From: VAZQ01 sp963702695
GTDB lineage: Bacteria; Pseudomonadota; Alphaproteobacteria; Rhizobiales; Xanthobacteraceae
Reading direction: 5' to 3'
Assembly (NCBI GenBank): GCA_963702695.1
Contig: CAVPDS010000004.1
Span: forward strand, 1 to 64,000
DNA: 64,000 nt
Part shown: positions 44,310 through 53,622 of the stretch, one piece after another
How positions within the stretch are numbered: position 1 is the first letter of the stretch
Layout: every line of letters begins with the position of its first letter
Program-made: the position numbers and the translations under genes
Notes under the pieces: model-generated
What the model was told of the DNA's origin: nothing
The model's database searches: none
What the model saw: only the letters and a program-made list of their open reading frames with translations

Positions 44310-45827
44310 ATGGAGGCAGCGATGAGCGACGAGGCAGATCACACGAGACGTTGGCTGATCAATGCAAGCGGCGCGGCGATCTTGTCCAGCGCCATTCCAC
44401 TGACGGCGTCGCACGCACAAACCGCGGCGGCGCCGGCGCCGAGCGCTCCCACCGATGCGACCAAGGACTCAACTCCCATCTCCCGCACGACAACCGCGCT
44501 CGCCGATTATGTGGCGAACACGCTCGATCGCGAATTGCCGGCGCAGGTTGTCGCCAGGACCAAGCTGCATGTGCTCGATACCCTGGCCGCGATGGTCTCC
44601 GGCTCGCGTCTCAAGCCCGGAGGCCTGGCCGCCCGTTATGTCGACAGCCTGGGTGGCAAACCCCAGGCGATGGTGGTCGGCACCGGCATCTTGACGTCGG
44701 CCGTCAACGCGGCTCTCGCCAACGCCATGGCGGCCCATGCCGACGAGACCGATGACACCAACCCCATCGGACCGGTTCACCTCGGCTGCGGCGCCGTTTC
44801 GGCGGCCCTCGCTACGGCCGAACTCGCGGGACGATCCGGCAACGACCTCCTGCGCGCCGTAACGCTCGCCTACGACATCGGCGCGCGAATGGTTTCCGCG
44901 CTGGGCGTCGGTCAAGGATCCCGGCAGCACAGCCCGTCATGCCTGATGACGACCTTCGTGGCCGCCGCCGCCGCCGCGGCTATGCTGCGCCTCGACTCGC
45001 AGCAGGTGCGTCATACGTTCTCCTACGCGGCGCAGCAGGCATCCGGCATCGGCTTCTGGACACGCGACCGCGAACACGTCGAGAAGGCGTTCGATTTCGG
45101 CGGCATGGGTGCCCGCAACGGTGTCATGGCGGCGACCATGGTCGCGATGGGATTCTCGGCGGTCGAGGATCCCTTCAGCGGCAACGACAACATCTACACG
45201 GCGCTCGCCGACAAGCCGGCGCCGGAGAAACTCCTGGTCGAACTCGGGTCGAGCTATGCCGTCTTCGGCACGACGATCAAGAAATGGACCGTCGGATCGC
45301 CGCTGCAGTCGGTGCTCGATTCCGTCGCCGCGCTGCTTGACGATCCGGGCGTACGCGCTGACACGATCAAGCACATCAGAGTCGATATGCCGACCGCCAG
45401 CCTTCGCATCGTTGATAATAGTACGGTCCCCGATCTCTGCCTGCAGCACCTCGTCGCCCTGATGATCGTCGACCGCGGCGCCACCTTCGCAAGCGTGCAC
45501 GATGTGGCGCGCATGAGCGATCCGAAAGTGCTCGCTGTTCGCAAACTGATCGAACTGGTGGGGAGCCAGGAACTGCAAATGGCGGTGCCGGTGCGCCAGG
45601 CGATCGTGCGGATCGAGACGGCGGATGGCCGCTCGCTCAGCCATCGCACCTATGTGGTTCGCGGCACGGCGGGTAATCCGATGGATGCGAAAGAGGTCGA
45701 GGCGAAAGCGCTTGACCTGACGGCGCCCGTCCTCGGCGCCGGCCGAGCCCATGAACTCATCGCCGCGATTGGCAATCTCGAGCGGATTGGACCGGTATCA
45801 AGTCTGCGCGGGCTATTGCAGGCATAG
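44310..45827 (+). CDS. MmgE/PrpD-family protein with Tat-like signal
   Basis: 505 residues (501 if ATG 44322 is used). The body is MmgE/PrpD (2-methylcitrate dehydratase / aconitate decarboxylase-like): TKLHVLDTLAAMVSG, AHADETDDTNPIGPVHLG (His and Asp cluster near the active site), LLRAVTLAYDIGARM, and FDFGGMGARNGVMAA. Unlike cytosolic PrpD it begins with HTRRWLINASGAAILSSAIP and an Ala/Pro-rich linker, which resembles a twin-arginine export signal. It may therefore act in the periplasm on an unknown hydroxy-acid. No propionate genes flank it. Confidence 0.8.
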   Translation: MEAAMSDEADHTRRWLINASGAAILSSAIPLTASHAQTAAAPAPSAPTDATKDSTPISRTTTALADYVANTLDRELPAQVVARTKLHVLDTLAAMVSGSRLKPGGLAARYVDSLGGKPQAMVVGTGILTSAVNAALANAMAAHADETDDTNPIGPVHLGCGAVSAALATAELAGRSGNDLLRAVTLAYDIGARMVSALGVGQGSRQHSPSCLMTTFVAAAAAAAMLRLDSQQVRHTFSYAAQQASGIGFWTRDREHVEKAFDFGGMGARNGVMAATMVAMGFSAVEDPFSGNDNIYTALADKPAPEKLLVELGSSYAVFGTTIKKWTVGSPLQSVLDSVAALLDDPGVRADTIKHIRVDMPTASLRIVDNSTVPDLCLQHLVALMIVDRGATFASVHDVARMSDPKVLAVRKLIELVGSQELQMAVPVRQAIVRIETADGRSLSHRTYVVRGTAGNPMDAKEVEAKALDLTAPVLGAGRAHELIAAIGNLERIGPVSSLRGLLQA

Positions 45828-45930
45828 CCTCGATCGTGCCGACGAGAAGGAGCGACGCAATATCAGTCACTCATGAATCAAGCCGTGCTTCCGCGAGCCC
45901 CGAACCATCAAATGCGACAACACTCCGACC

Positions 45931-46545
45931 CTAGATCAGATAGATCCTGTCCGGCAGCTCATCGCGGTTCGTCTCGGTACGCGGATAATGCCTCGCGAGC
46001 TTGTCCCCGCATAGGTTTATCGCTGTGACAAAACCATCCGCGAGGCGGCCATTGCGCATATGCGCCACCAGAGCATCGATGACAACCTGCCATTCCGACT
46101 GGGGCACGCGGGCAGCTATGCCGTCGTCGGCGACGACGCGCGCGTAACGTTCAGCGAGCGAGACGAAGATTAAAATCCCGGAGCGTTCCTGCTTTCGCGC
46201 AATTCCGCGGATGGCGAACTGCTCCAGGGCAACGCGATGCGCGACGGCGCGGCGCGCCTTGCGCGGCATCAGTGCGACCCGCACGCGCGGCAACCAAAGG
46301 ACTACCAAAAACAACAAAAATGCGGCGACCTGGAGCGACAGGATACCGTGAACTGTCATTGCGGTGAACGCCACAAGCAGCCAAGGCAGCCCGAGCGCGG
46401 CCACCGCCGCGACAAGAACCGGCAGCGTGGTGGTGTCGGAGGACGTCTGCGCCAGCACGCATACGATCTCGCCCGAAGTCCGTGCCTCAGCGGCGCGGAT
46501 GGCGTTCGAGATGCGTTGGCGGTCCGGTGCGGAAATGTTCATCAC
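45931..46545 (-). CDS. TPM-domain membrane protein (short)
   Basis: 204 residues. N-terminal half of a TPM domain (ISNAIRAAEARTSGEIVCVL), two membrane helices (about 40-80), then the rest of the TPM fold (QERSGILIFVSLAERYARVVADDGIAARV). The start overlaps the upstream YgcG-like gene stop by four bases. Third gene of the LemA operon; probably part of the same membrane assembly. Confidence 0.82.
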   Translation of the reverse strand: MMNISAPDRQRISNAIRAAEARTSGEIVCVLAQTSSDTTTLPVLVAAVAALGLPWLLVAFTAMTVHGILSLQVAAFLLFLVVLWLPRVRVALMPRKARRAVAHRVALEQFAIRGIARKQERSGILIFVSLAERYARVVADDGIAARVPQSEWQVVIDALVAHMRNGRLADGFVTAINLCGDKLARHYPRTETNRDELPDRIYLI

Positions 46546-47324
46546 CAGCTTCCCGATGCCCCGCCGCCACCCGACGAACCGCCGCCGCCCGAAAACCCAC
46601 CACCGCTCCCACTCGAAGATCCGCCGCCGCGAGAACCGCCCGCATTAAAAAGGATATTCAGCGCAACGTTCAGGAAAAACCATCGGAACCCGGGCGAAAC
46701 GACGAGCAAGGTGACAAGGCCGATTAGCGCTGCAATCAGAAGCCAGCTCGGCAGACCGGTAGTTGGTTGACTGTCGAGCCGCAGCGAGGGGCGCTGCTGC
46801 CATTCCGAAGCATCGGTGGTCAACACCGTGATGATGTCGTCGACGCCACGTGAGATGCCGCCACCGAAATCGCCGGTCTTGAAGCGAGGCGCGATGGCAT
46901 TGGTAATGATGACCTTCGAGAGCGCGTCGGTGAGCGTTCCCTCGAGCCCGTACCCTACTTCGATGCGGACTCGCCGCTCGGTCGGCGCAACGAGCAGCAG
47001 CACACCATTGTTCTTCGTCTTTTCGCCGAGCTTCCAACTGCGAAACAGTTCGTTGGCGTAAGGCTCGATTTCCTGGCCTTCGAGGGAAGTGACGGTGGCA
47101 ACGACAAGCTGGATCCCGGACCTTGTTTCGAGTTCGGTGAGCTTCTGCTCGATCGCGCTCCGTGTATCGGCCGGGATGATGTTCGCCTGATCGACGATGC
47201 GACCCGTGAGCGCCGGAAAAGTAAGGGCGAGTGCGGCGACGACCGCGCACAGCAGAGCCACAAAAGCGACAGCGAGGCACTGTCCTCCCTCCGCGAGGCG
47301 AGAAGAGCTGTGGCCCCCATTCAT
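46542..47324 (-). CDS. YgcG-like TPM-domain protein
   Basis: 260 residues: signal anchor (CLAVAFVALLCAVVAALAL), a periplasmic TPM domain (IVDQANIIPADTRSAIEQKL, SGIQLVVATV, LFRSWKLGEKTKNNGVLLLV, RIEVGYGLEGTLTDA), a second helix (WLLIAALIGLVTLLVV) and a Gly/Ser-rich tail. This is the classic partner of LemA. Twenty-eight bases separate it from LemA upstream. Function is thought to involve envelope stress or photosystem-like repair in other groups, uncertain here. Confidence 0.87.
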   Translation of the reverse strand: MNGGHSSSRLAEGGQCLAVAFVALLCAVVAALALTFPALTGRIVDQANIIPADTRSAIEQKLTELETRSGIQLVVATVTSLEGQEIEPYANELFRSWKLGEKTKNNGVLLLVAPTERRVRIEVGYGLEGTLTDALSKVIITNAIAPRFKTGDFGGGISRGVDDIITVLTTDASEWQQRPSLRLDSQPTTGLPSWLLIAALIGLVTLLVVSPGFRWFFLNVALNILFNAGGSRGGGSSSGSGGGFSGGGGSSGGGGASGSW

Positions 47325-47352
47325 TTCGATGCTTTTCTGTGGTCGCGGTGCG

Positions 47353-47952
47353 TCAGAATTTCACTTGCGGCGGCGTCTGCGCATTCTCGCCTGCGGCGAA
47401 TTCCGCCATCGGCTTGTTGGAACGGAAGAAGGTCGAAGCCCACAACAGTCCGGGAAAGGTCTTGAGCTCGGTGTTGTAGGCCCGCACCGCTTCGATGTAG
47501 TCGCGCCGCGCCACCGTAATGCGGTTTTCCGTGCCTTCCAGTTGCGATTGAAGCGCCAGGAAGTTCTGGTTCGACTTGAGGTCGGGGTAGTTCTCGCTCA
47601 CCGCGAGCAGCCGCCCAAGCGCGCCGGAAAGTTGATTCTGCGCATCCTGGAATTGCTTCAGTTTTTCGGGATCGGTCAATTGGGATACGTCGATCCGCAC
47701 CTGCGTCGCCTTGGCGCGCGCCTCGACCACCGCGGTCAGAACGTCCTTTTCCTGTTTGGCGTAGCCCTGCACGGTTGCGACGAGATTGGGGATGAGATCG
47801 GCGCGGCGCTGATAATTGTTCTGTACGTCCGCCCATTTCGCCTTGGCCTGTTCCTCGTAGGTCGGAATATTGTTGTAACCACAGCCTGAGAGCATGAGTC
47901 CAAGAAGGACGGCTGCAAAGACGGTGCGGATGCGCAAAATAGCGGTGGTCAT
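47353..47952 (-). CDS. lemA: LemA-family lipoprotein
   Basis: 199 residues. Lipoprotein signal with lipobox LMLSGC (Cys24), followed by the four-helix LemA body: NNIPTYEEQAKAKWADVQNN, YQRRADLIPNLVATVQGYA, VLTAVVEARAKATQV, LLAVSENYPDLKSNQNFLAL and VARRDYIEAVRAYNTELKTF. First gene of the LemA-TPM-TPM unit. Confidence 0.93.
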   Translation of the reverse strand: MTTAILRIRTVFAAVLLGLMLSGCGYNNIPTYEEQAKAKWADVQNNYQRRADLIPNLVATVQGYAKQEKDVLTAVVEARAKATQVRIDVSQLTDPEKLKQFQDAQNQLSGALGRLLAVSENYPDLKSNQNFLALQSQLEGTENRITVARRDYIEAVRAYNTELKTFPGLLWASTFFRSNKPMAEFAAGENAQTPPQVKF

Positions 47953-48052
47953 GAGGTCCTCCTGTTCGGATCTGAATAGGCAGTCTCAGGGCCGGGGCGA
48001 AAGCGACCGCAGCACGCTGCTATTCGCATGGAATGCGAGGTTATGATCGCTT

Positions 48053-50128
48053 TCATTTTGCGGTCTCATCAATGATCCGATCGGCGTGATAGACCTTCGA
48101 CAACGTCTCGCGCAAGGCCCCCACGGCCACGGCCACTGCGCGGTTCACGGCTGCATCGTAACCAAAGTCTCCACCCAATGATTGGATGTTGCCGTCAAAG
48201 ATGAGCCCGACCACTTCGCCGGCCGAATTGATGACGGGAGAGCCGGAATTGCCGCCGATGATGTCGTTCGTAGTGGCGAGATTGAATGGTTGCCCCAGAT
48301 TTAGTTTCGGCTTCGCGACGATCCAACTGTCGGGCAGCTTGAATGGATCAGCGCCGGTAGCGCGTTCAAACGCGCCGCCAATCGTCGTTATGGGATCGAT
48401 GTCCTTGCCGTCTTGCCGATAGCCTCGAACGGCGCCGTAGGAAAGCCGAAGCGTGAAGGTGGCGTCGGGATAGGTAGAGTTCCCGTAAATCTTGAACGTC
48501 GCACTGGCAATCTGGGCCGAATACTTCGTCAACGGCCCCTGTACGTTATCCTCGTAGTCCTTCCTCACCGCGCGCAAGTCCGGGTCGATCTTGCGAACGA
48601 ACGCGATCATTGGATCGGCCGATGAATCGATGGCTGCCTGGCCGCCGTCAAGAAGACGGCGGCGAAGCTCCACGTCGGCAAGCGTGGTGGCGTCGACCAG
48701 TTCGGAAGCCAGCACGGCAGGCGACTTGCCGCCAAGCACCTTCTTGACCAAGGCGTCATCGGGCCCAAGGGCTTCACGGAGCTTCGTCAACGAGAACGTG
48801 AGTGTCAGCTTTTCGAGTTCGGGATGAATCGGCGCACGCGAGGTGATGGTCTGTCGAAGGAACGGGAAGCTGGCGCTGGTGAACTCCTTGAGCCGCGCCT
48901 CGTCCGGCTTGGTCACCTCAGCCGAATGCCGAACCAGATCCTTGGCCAGCGTAAACAAGCGCGAGCGAAAGCCTTGCCCACCCTCAGTGAATACATAGCG
49001 ATCCCGCATGGCGCGGAATCGGACAAGCGATTGCTGGACATTGTCCCAGGCTTGACCGTATGGCTCACGCAGCTCCGGATCGGAGTCCACCTTGGCGCGT
49101 AGCTCATGTTCCGCGGCGGCTCGCGACCGGATGATCGCGGGATCGACCAGCGCCGCGAACTGCCCCTTGTGGGCCTTCAACGAGTTTTCGACGCCAAACA
49201 GCAAGCCGTTGGCGATTCGGGCCTGTTCGGCGCCCTTGGTCGAGAATTCCGTCAGGATGCCACGCAGCTCCGAGTCATAAAAAATGCCGCGAGGGAGCGT
49301 TACATCGCGCCGAAACTCGAGTTCGGCAACCGTGTCCCGGCGGTTGGTCGCGCCGGGATGACCCGATGTGAAGGTCAGATCGCCAGCTTGCGCATCAGCT
49401 TTGGCATATCGCAGGTAATTCGAGCTCGTATCGAGCGGGGCATCGTTTCGATAGACCCGCAGGTAGCTGACATCCAAGTCATAACGCGGAAACTCGAAAT
49501 TATCGGGGTCCCCACCGAAAAATGCGATCGCTATCTCCGGCGCAAAAACCAGCCTCACATCCTGGTAGCGACGATAGCGATAAAGATCATAGACGCCGCC
49601 GTGGTAGAGCTCGACGATGTCGCACCGGATGTTCACGTCATTGCCCGAGCATTCGCTGGTGATCGTTGCTTCGACGGCCTTCCTGGCGTCGGTGAGGGCT
49701 GGGCCATCCTTGCCGGCGATCGCTTGATCGACCCGGTCGGTGACATCGACAATCGCAATCAACTGGTCGGCTTCGACATTGGGGCACTTGCGCTCGTCTC
49801 GTAGTTCTTTGGCGTAAAAGCCGGAGGCGACCATGTCATCGGTTTTGGTCGACAGCTGCTCGATGCAGCCATGCGCACAATGATGATTCGTCTGCACGAG
49901 CCCATATGGCGAGACGAAACTCGCCGAGCAGCCGCGAGCGAGGCGAAGCGACGAAAGGCGAACGTGATCGAGCCAAGCCTGATCGGGCTTGAAATCGTAA
50001 CTCTGCTTGACCTTGTCCGCAGGAAAGTCGTCGGTCGTCCACATGCCTTCGTCGGCCAATGCCGGCTTGAGCGAAGCGATTGCGAGCAGAAGTGCGGCAA
50101 GTGTCGCTGCAGAGAGGCGCATGTCCAT
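48053..50128 (-). CDS. S46-family dipeptidyl-peptidase (DPP7/DPP11-like)
   Basis: 691 residues with signal peptide (LLLAIASLKPALA), a periplasmic serine exopeptidase. The catalytic His is in GLVQTNHHCAHG (82-83), the Ser is 628 in GGNSGSPVINSAGE. Members release N-terminal dipeptides, with specificity set by the residue after the Ser (here Ser-Gly-Ser-Pro; the DPP7/DPP11-determining Gly/Arg position about 40 residues later was not assigned). Isolated gene, 99 bases upstream of the LemA operon and in the same orientation. Confidence 0.92.
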   Translation of the reverse strand: MDMRLSAATLAALLLAIASLKPALADEGMWTTDDFPADKVKQSYDFKPDQAWLDHVRLSSLRLARGCSASFVSPYGLVQTNHHCAHGCIEQLSTKTDDMVASGFYAKELRDERKCPNVEADQLIAIVDVTDRVDQAIAGKDGPALTDARKAVEATITSECSGNDVNIRCDIVELYHGGVYDLYRYRRYQDVRLVFAPEIAIAFFGGDPDNFEFPRYDLDVSYLRVYRNDAPLDTSSNYLRYAKADAQAGDLTFTSGHPGATNRRDTVAELEFRRDVTLPRGIFYDSELRGILTEFSTKGAEQARIANGLLFGVENSLKAHKGQFAALVDPAIIRSRAAAEHELRAKVDSDPELREPYGQAWDNVQQSLVRFRAMRDRYVFTEGGQGFRSRLFTLAKDLVRHSAEVTKPDEARLKEFTSASFPFLRQTITSRAPIHPELEKLTLTFSLTKLREALGPDDALVKKVLGGKSPAVLASELVDATTLADVELRRRLLDGGQAAIDSSADPMIAFVRKIDPDLRAVRKDYEDNVQGPLTKYSAQIASATFKIYGNSTYPDATFTLRLSYGAVRGYRQDGKDIDPITTIGGAFERATGADPFKLPDSWIVAKPKLNLGQPFNLATTNDIIGGNSGSPVINSAGEVVGLIFDGNIQSLGGDFGYDAAVNRAVAVAVGALRETLSKVYHADRIIDETAK

Positions 50129-50239
50129 TTCCGTTCAGTGTCGAAGCCTTGCAATGCCGAGCAGCACAATTGATGCCGATAGATTATGGCCGCTTTGATG
50201 TCGGCCGCCGGGTGCGGCGTTAGAAGGCGGCACAGCGCG

Positions 50240-51607
50240 TCAGATCACAACGCCTGAATTGCCAAGCAGCATATTGTACACCGATTCAGCAGCCAGGATC
50301 GGACTGCCTGGTACAAGTGAAGATGATCTTTGAACGAGAATGAGCTCACCATATCGCCGCTTGACGTACTCTTCTTTCTTTTCCAACGCCTCAAGGCAAT
50401 ACTTCAGGGCATCCTCGTTTGCGAAATTCACGTGTTCCCACAAAAACCAAACGTCGCTCAGGCAAGGCGTATTTGCCAAGACCAGATCCACCGGGGAAAC
50501 GCATTTCCACAGATACCCGGAATAGATTTCTGTTCGCTCCAGGCGGATCCTTATGCTGTGGTTCCTGTTGTCCTCGTCAAGCCACAAGCAATAGTCGAGC
50601 ATGCCACCAAAAAGCTCCAACGCCTTGGGATCGACGTGTTGTGCGAAGTGCCGGCGGTGGCCGAGGACGCCGGTGACATTCGCCTTGACGCCTCCCCAAG
50701 TTTGCCACACTGCGTCGCGCAGCCGCTTGGCTTTCTCGGCCGGCAGGAGAATCGGAATTGAGTTGGCTTCATCGCCTTCGCCAAGCTGAGCTATGAAATA
50801 GGGACGCTCCTCTTGGGGTTCGGAGGGATCGAAATCCCATGTGAAATCCCAAGACGGACCCCATAAGTCAAACCCATGGAATAGCCACTCCTGCAGGCCG
50901 TCACGCCATTGGAGCCGGCGCACACTCGATTCCTTTCGTCTCTCCCACCAGCCGCTTGAAAGGAGGGCGCAAGGAAACAGAGTGCCTTCGACCGTGATAT
51001 CGAAGGGTCTCCGGATTTCCACCGGCGCGTACAATAACTTTGCCCGCAGGTTTTCGATCGTTTCGACACCACCGATGGTGCGGTCCCACGGCTCCGCCGG
51101 ACGCGCGGTAAAGGCCTGATGCGCCGCCGGCCCGCGCGAGACCATATAAGGATAGAGATTTACATCCGGCTTTGCGCGCGCGCTCTTGGAAATCCCCTTG
51201 AGGTGGTGGCGAACAGAGGTAACCAGGCTATCGAGATGCGATTCGATCGGGCCAGGGAATCCATCGAGCCAATGGTGCACCTTGATGAAAAATTCGAGCG
51301 ACCGACCGGGCGCCACCTCTTCGATCCGAAATGGGACGATGGGCATCTCGCGACTTGCCGCACGCTCAATCTCCCGCTTGACGAAGGGCGATCTATTTGC
51401 GTTCGCAGACAGGATCAGGAGCACGACCGAGGCGTTGTCTAGCGCGGTCAGGATTGCTTCATCCCAGGACATCCCGCCTTTATTATCGCGATGTGCGAGG
51501 AAGCAGCGAATCCCGAAAGACTCCAAAGCGCGGCAAATGCTTTCCGCCGGTCCGCTGTCGGAGGACGAATAGCTGATAAATAACTTGTGCGCAGTGCGCC
51601 TACCCAC
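50240..51607 (-). CDS. TIR-domain protein with novel Trp-rich C-terminal region
   Basis: 455 residues. TIR domain at about 7-125: KLFISYSSSDSGPAESICRA (box 1), ESFGIRCFLAHRDNKGGMSW, ASVVLLILSANANRSPFVKREIERA with candidate catalytic Glu79, and VPFRIEEV. The bacterial TIR NADase Glu is thus in place. Residues ~150-455 match no family I know: GTLFPCALLSSGWWERRKES, WLFHGFDLWGPSWDFTWDFD, and DYCLWLDEDNRNHS are Trp-rich and beta-like; a ligand sensor or effector-binding role is a guess. It is soluble, with no signal. Last gene of the caspase/TIR set, 51 bases after the PAS gene. Confidence 0.85.
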   Translation of the reverse strand: MGRRTAHKLFISYSSSDSGPAESICRALESFGIRCFLAHRDNKGGMSWDEAILTALDNASVVLLILSANANRSPFVKREIERAASREMPIVPFRIEEVAPGRSLEFFIKVHHWLDGFPGPIESHLDSLVTSVRHHLKGISKSARAKPDVNLYPYMVSRGPAAHQAFTARPAEPWDRTIGGVETIENLRAKLLYAPVEIRRPFDITVEGTLFPCALLSSGWWERRKESSVRRLQWRDGLQEWLFHGFDLWGPSWDFTWDFDPSEPQEERPYFIAQLGEGDEANSIPILLPAEKAKRLRDAVWQTWGGVKANVTGVLGHRRHFAQHVDPKALELFGGMLDYCLWLDEDNRNHSIRIRLERTEIYSGYLWKCVSPVDLVLANTPCLSDVWFLWEHVNFANEDALKYCLEALEKKEEYVKRRYGELILVQRSSSLVPGSPILAAESVYNMLLGNSGVVI

Positions 51608-51658
51608 GACCGGTATCCAAACGTTTAGCTAGGACAGCATCCGCCGGACAAAGCCAAG

Positions 51659-52000
51659 TCACCTGGCGGCCGTCCCTTCGGATATCGTAAAGACAACCAT
51701 TGCTCCGATTACGCTTTTCTGGGCGCTGCGAAGCAAAGTAAACACTGCCGGCGCGGCAGTCAGACCCGACCGGCAGGCGATCGGCAACTCACAGGGTTGA
51801 TTCTCGGCGTTAGCCGACCCGGTCTCCATGGCGCGATGGAAGCCATTCCAATGTTGTTCGCGAAATTCGCTCGGAACGATGAGGTCCAGACTTTTCCCAA
51901 TCGCTTCGATGGGCGAATAGCCAAACAATCGTTCAGCGCCGTGATTCCACAGGCGGATCGTGCCTGAGGAGTCAGCAATGACGACGGCGTGGTTATCCAT
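51659..52000 (-). CDS. Stand-alone PAS-domain protein
   Basis: 113 residues from ATG 52000 (a TTG five codons earlier is possible). ADSSGTIRLWNHGAERLFGY, EAIGKSLDLIVPSEFREQHW and a final strand MVVFTISEG form one PAS fold of the kind seen in sensor kinases, here without any output domain. It could sense a small ligand or redox state and act on the flanking TIR or caspase proteins. The frame upstream stays open for about 108 codons to a TGA near 52328 but lacks a normal start. Confidence 0.75.
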   Translation of the reverse strand: MDNHAVVIADSSGTIRLWNHGAERLFGYSPIEAIGKSLDLIVPSEFREQHWNGFHRAMETGSANAENQPCELPIACRSGLTAAPAVFTLLRSAQKSVIGAMVVFTISEGTAAR

Positions 52001-52015
52001 TCGCTGGCCTTTCAA

Positions 52016-52338
52016 GCGCGAGCTGCGCTGATTTTCGTCAATTCTGCGCCTTTGTCCATGCTTCGGTTCGATTGGCTCAGTTCGGGCGGGTTGTTGAAGG
52101 CCACGCGCGTCGACGACGATGGGGTGATTTAGTCCTCTAACGAGGTTGGAGGAGCTGGCGGCGCCAGGGGCGGAAACGCTGTCGACTTCGGTGGGCGCGG
52201 CTTCGAGGAGACGGACGAGGCGAGAGGAGACCGCTTCGTCGGAGTCCGGCCCAACGGATTGCGCGCAGGTGAGTTCGCCAACGACAACGGCAATGAATCC
52301 ACCCTCCGAGCCCGCCCGCGGCGAGCCTCAGCGACCTG
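52016..52338. other. Gap between PAS and unknown secreted gene
   Basis: About 320 bases without a convincing gene. The minus frame of PAS remains open here (GGFIAVVVGEL...SNLVRGLNHP), with no ATG, GTG or TTG; a plus frame (52146-52436) has shadow-like composition. It probably contains the PAS/TIR promoter. Confidence 0.4.
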
Positions 52339-53553
52339 CTAGAGCGCTCCGCTGGCGCGGCCGAACATCGAGGGATCAAGCGTCGGACCGTCGGCTGACC
52401 AAATCGCACGCATGGGAACTGGATCCTGAGAGCTGAGCCTCGCACGATCGAGCTGATTGTCGCGCCGCGCGATTTCGGTGCCGAACTGCCGGTCCAGCCA
52501 TTGGATGCAAGTCGTCTCGCCGGTGACGAGGACTTTCTTCTCGATCTCCGCGACCGACCGCATCTTGGTATCCGATGAGGAGATCTGTTCGACATTCTCG
52601 GACAGACAATCGAATATGATGCGTTGCGCCCGGTAGTGCAGCGCAAATCCATTCTGGTCGCGCCGCAACAGCCCATCGAATTTAGCGACCGCGGCATTGG
52701 CGGCCCGGCTGATCATACCATCGGCCGTTTCCCGCGTTTGATCATCGAGCAAATCTCCATGGGCCTGATAAAGACGCTGCACAAACAAAGATGCGCTCCG
52801 GTTTGCGGCCAGCAACTCGGACATTTCGAAAGCGCGCCGGTAAACGGACTGAGCCGACTTTTGGATCAGGCTGTCGAGCGCCAGCATGGGCGCGCTCCCG
52901 CGGTTGTTGCCGTCGAACAGCCGGTCAAGCTCATTGCTGACGAGCTCGAGGACCATCACGCGCAATCGCTCGACTGACCAGTTCTCGCCGAGAAACGTCT
53001 CGAAGGTATCGAGTTTGGCGGCGGCAAAAGCCTTTTCAAGCGATTGCTCGACCGCCTGTTCAGTGACGTCCCCCGGCCGTGAATTTCGGCCGCGATTCTG
53101 CTCCGTCTTGAATTTTTCGATGATGTCCTTGATCCGTCCGGTATAGTCCCGGTCGTCTTCCTTGGAATAGGCTTGCCCGACCTGCTCCAGATCCTTGGTC
53201 GATCCGACTACCCCCAGAACCTCGCTCGATGCCACATACCGCAAGATGGTCGCCTGATCTTTGGCCGGCGGCGCACCCTTCGAAGCGAGAACGCGATCCT
53301 TGCGCTCCGTGCGTTCCGTGCGGGACGTCGGCTCGCTGCTTTCGGAGGCGGAATTGTCCTCGGACGAATGTCGGGAGCGCGTGCGCGATCGATGACTTCG
53401 GCCGCCGCCACCCCCGAATCCACCGAGCGAGATGCCGAAGCCCCCGATTGAAATCTGGGCGTTGGCAGGCTTGGAAGGCGTCAGGCTGCCCGCGGTGAGC
53501 AGGGCCGCGGCACAACAATACGCTACCATCCAGTGCGTCGAGAGCATTCGCAT
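52339..53553 (-). CDS. Exported protein of unknown family in the caspase locus
   Basis: 404 residues with a signal peptide (MVAYCCAAALLTAGSLTPSKPANA), then a Gly-rich segment (IGGFGISLGGFGGGGG), an Arg/Ser/Glu-rich linker to about residue 90, and a mostly helical body (RIKDIIEKFKTEQNRG, FLGENWSVERLRVMVLELVS, LDRLFDGNNRGSAPMLALDS). Two cysteines occur in the C-terminal part (FDCLSENVE, TTCIQWLD). I recognise no family. It starts 69 bases after the caspase-Sel1 stop and is on the same strand, so it is likely cotranscribed and works in the periplasm with it. Confidence 0.75.
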   Translation of the reverse strand: MRMLSTHWMVAYCCAAALLTAGSLTPSKPANAQISIGGFGISLGGFGGGGGRSHRSRTRSRHSSEDNSASESSEPTSRTERTERKDRVLASKGAPPAKDQATILRYVASSEVLGVVGSTKDLEQVGQAYSKEDDRDYTGRIKDIIEKFKTEQNRGRNSRPGDVTEQAVEQSLEKAFAAAKLDTFETFLGENWSVERLRVMVLELVSNELDRLFDGNNRGSAPMLALDSLIQKSAQSVYRRAFEMSELLAANRSASLFVQRLYQAHGDLLDDQTRETADGMISRAANAAVAKFDGLLRRDQNGFALHYRAQRIIFDCLSENVEQISSSDTKMRSVAEIEKKVLVTGETTCIQWLDRQFGTEIARRDNQLDRARLSSQDPVPMRAIWSADGPTLDPSMFGRASGAL

Positions 53554-53622
53554 ATCTCATCTCCACCAGTGGAATTTCACTTCAGCGTGGCACTACTTTC
53601 CAGGGCATGATGCGACTAGCAA

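Noticed and set aside
52146..52436. Plus-strand gene between PAS and the unknown secreted gene
   Set aside because: Ser/Thr/Arg-rich low complexity, overlaps the 3' end of the secreted gene and has no ribosome-binding site.
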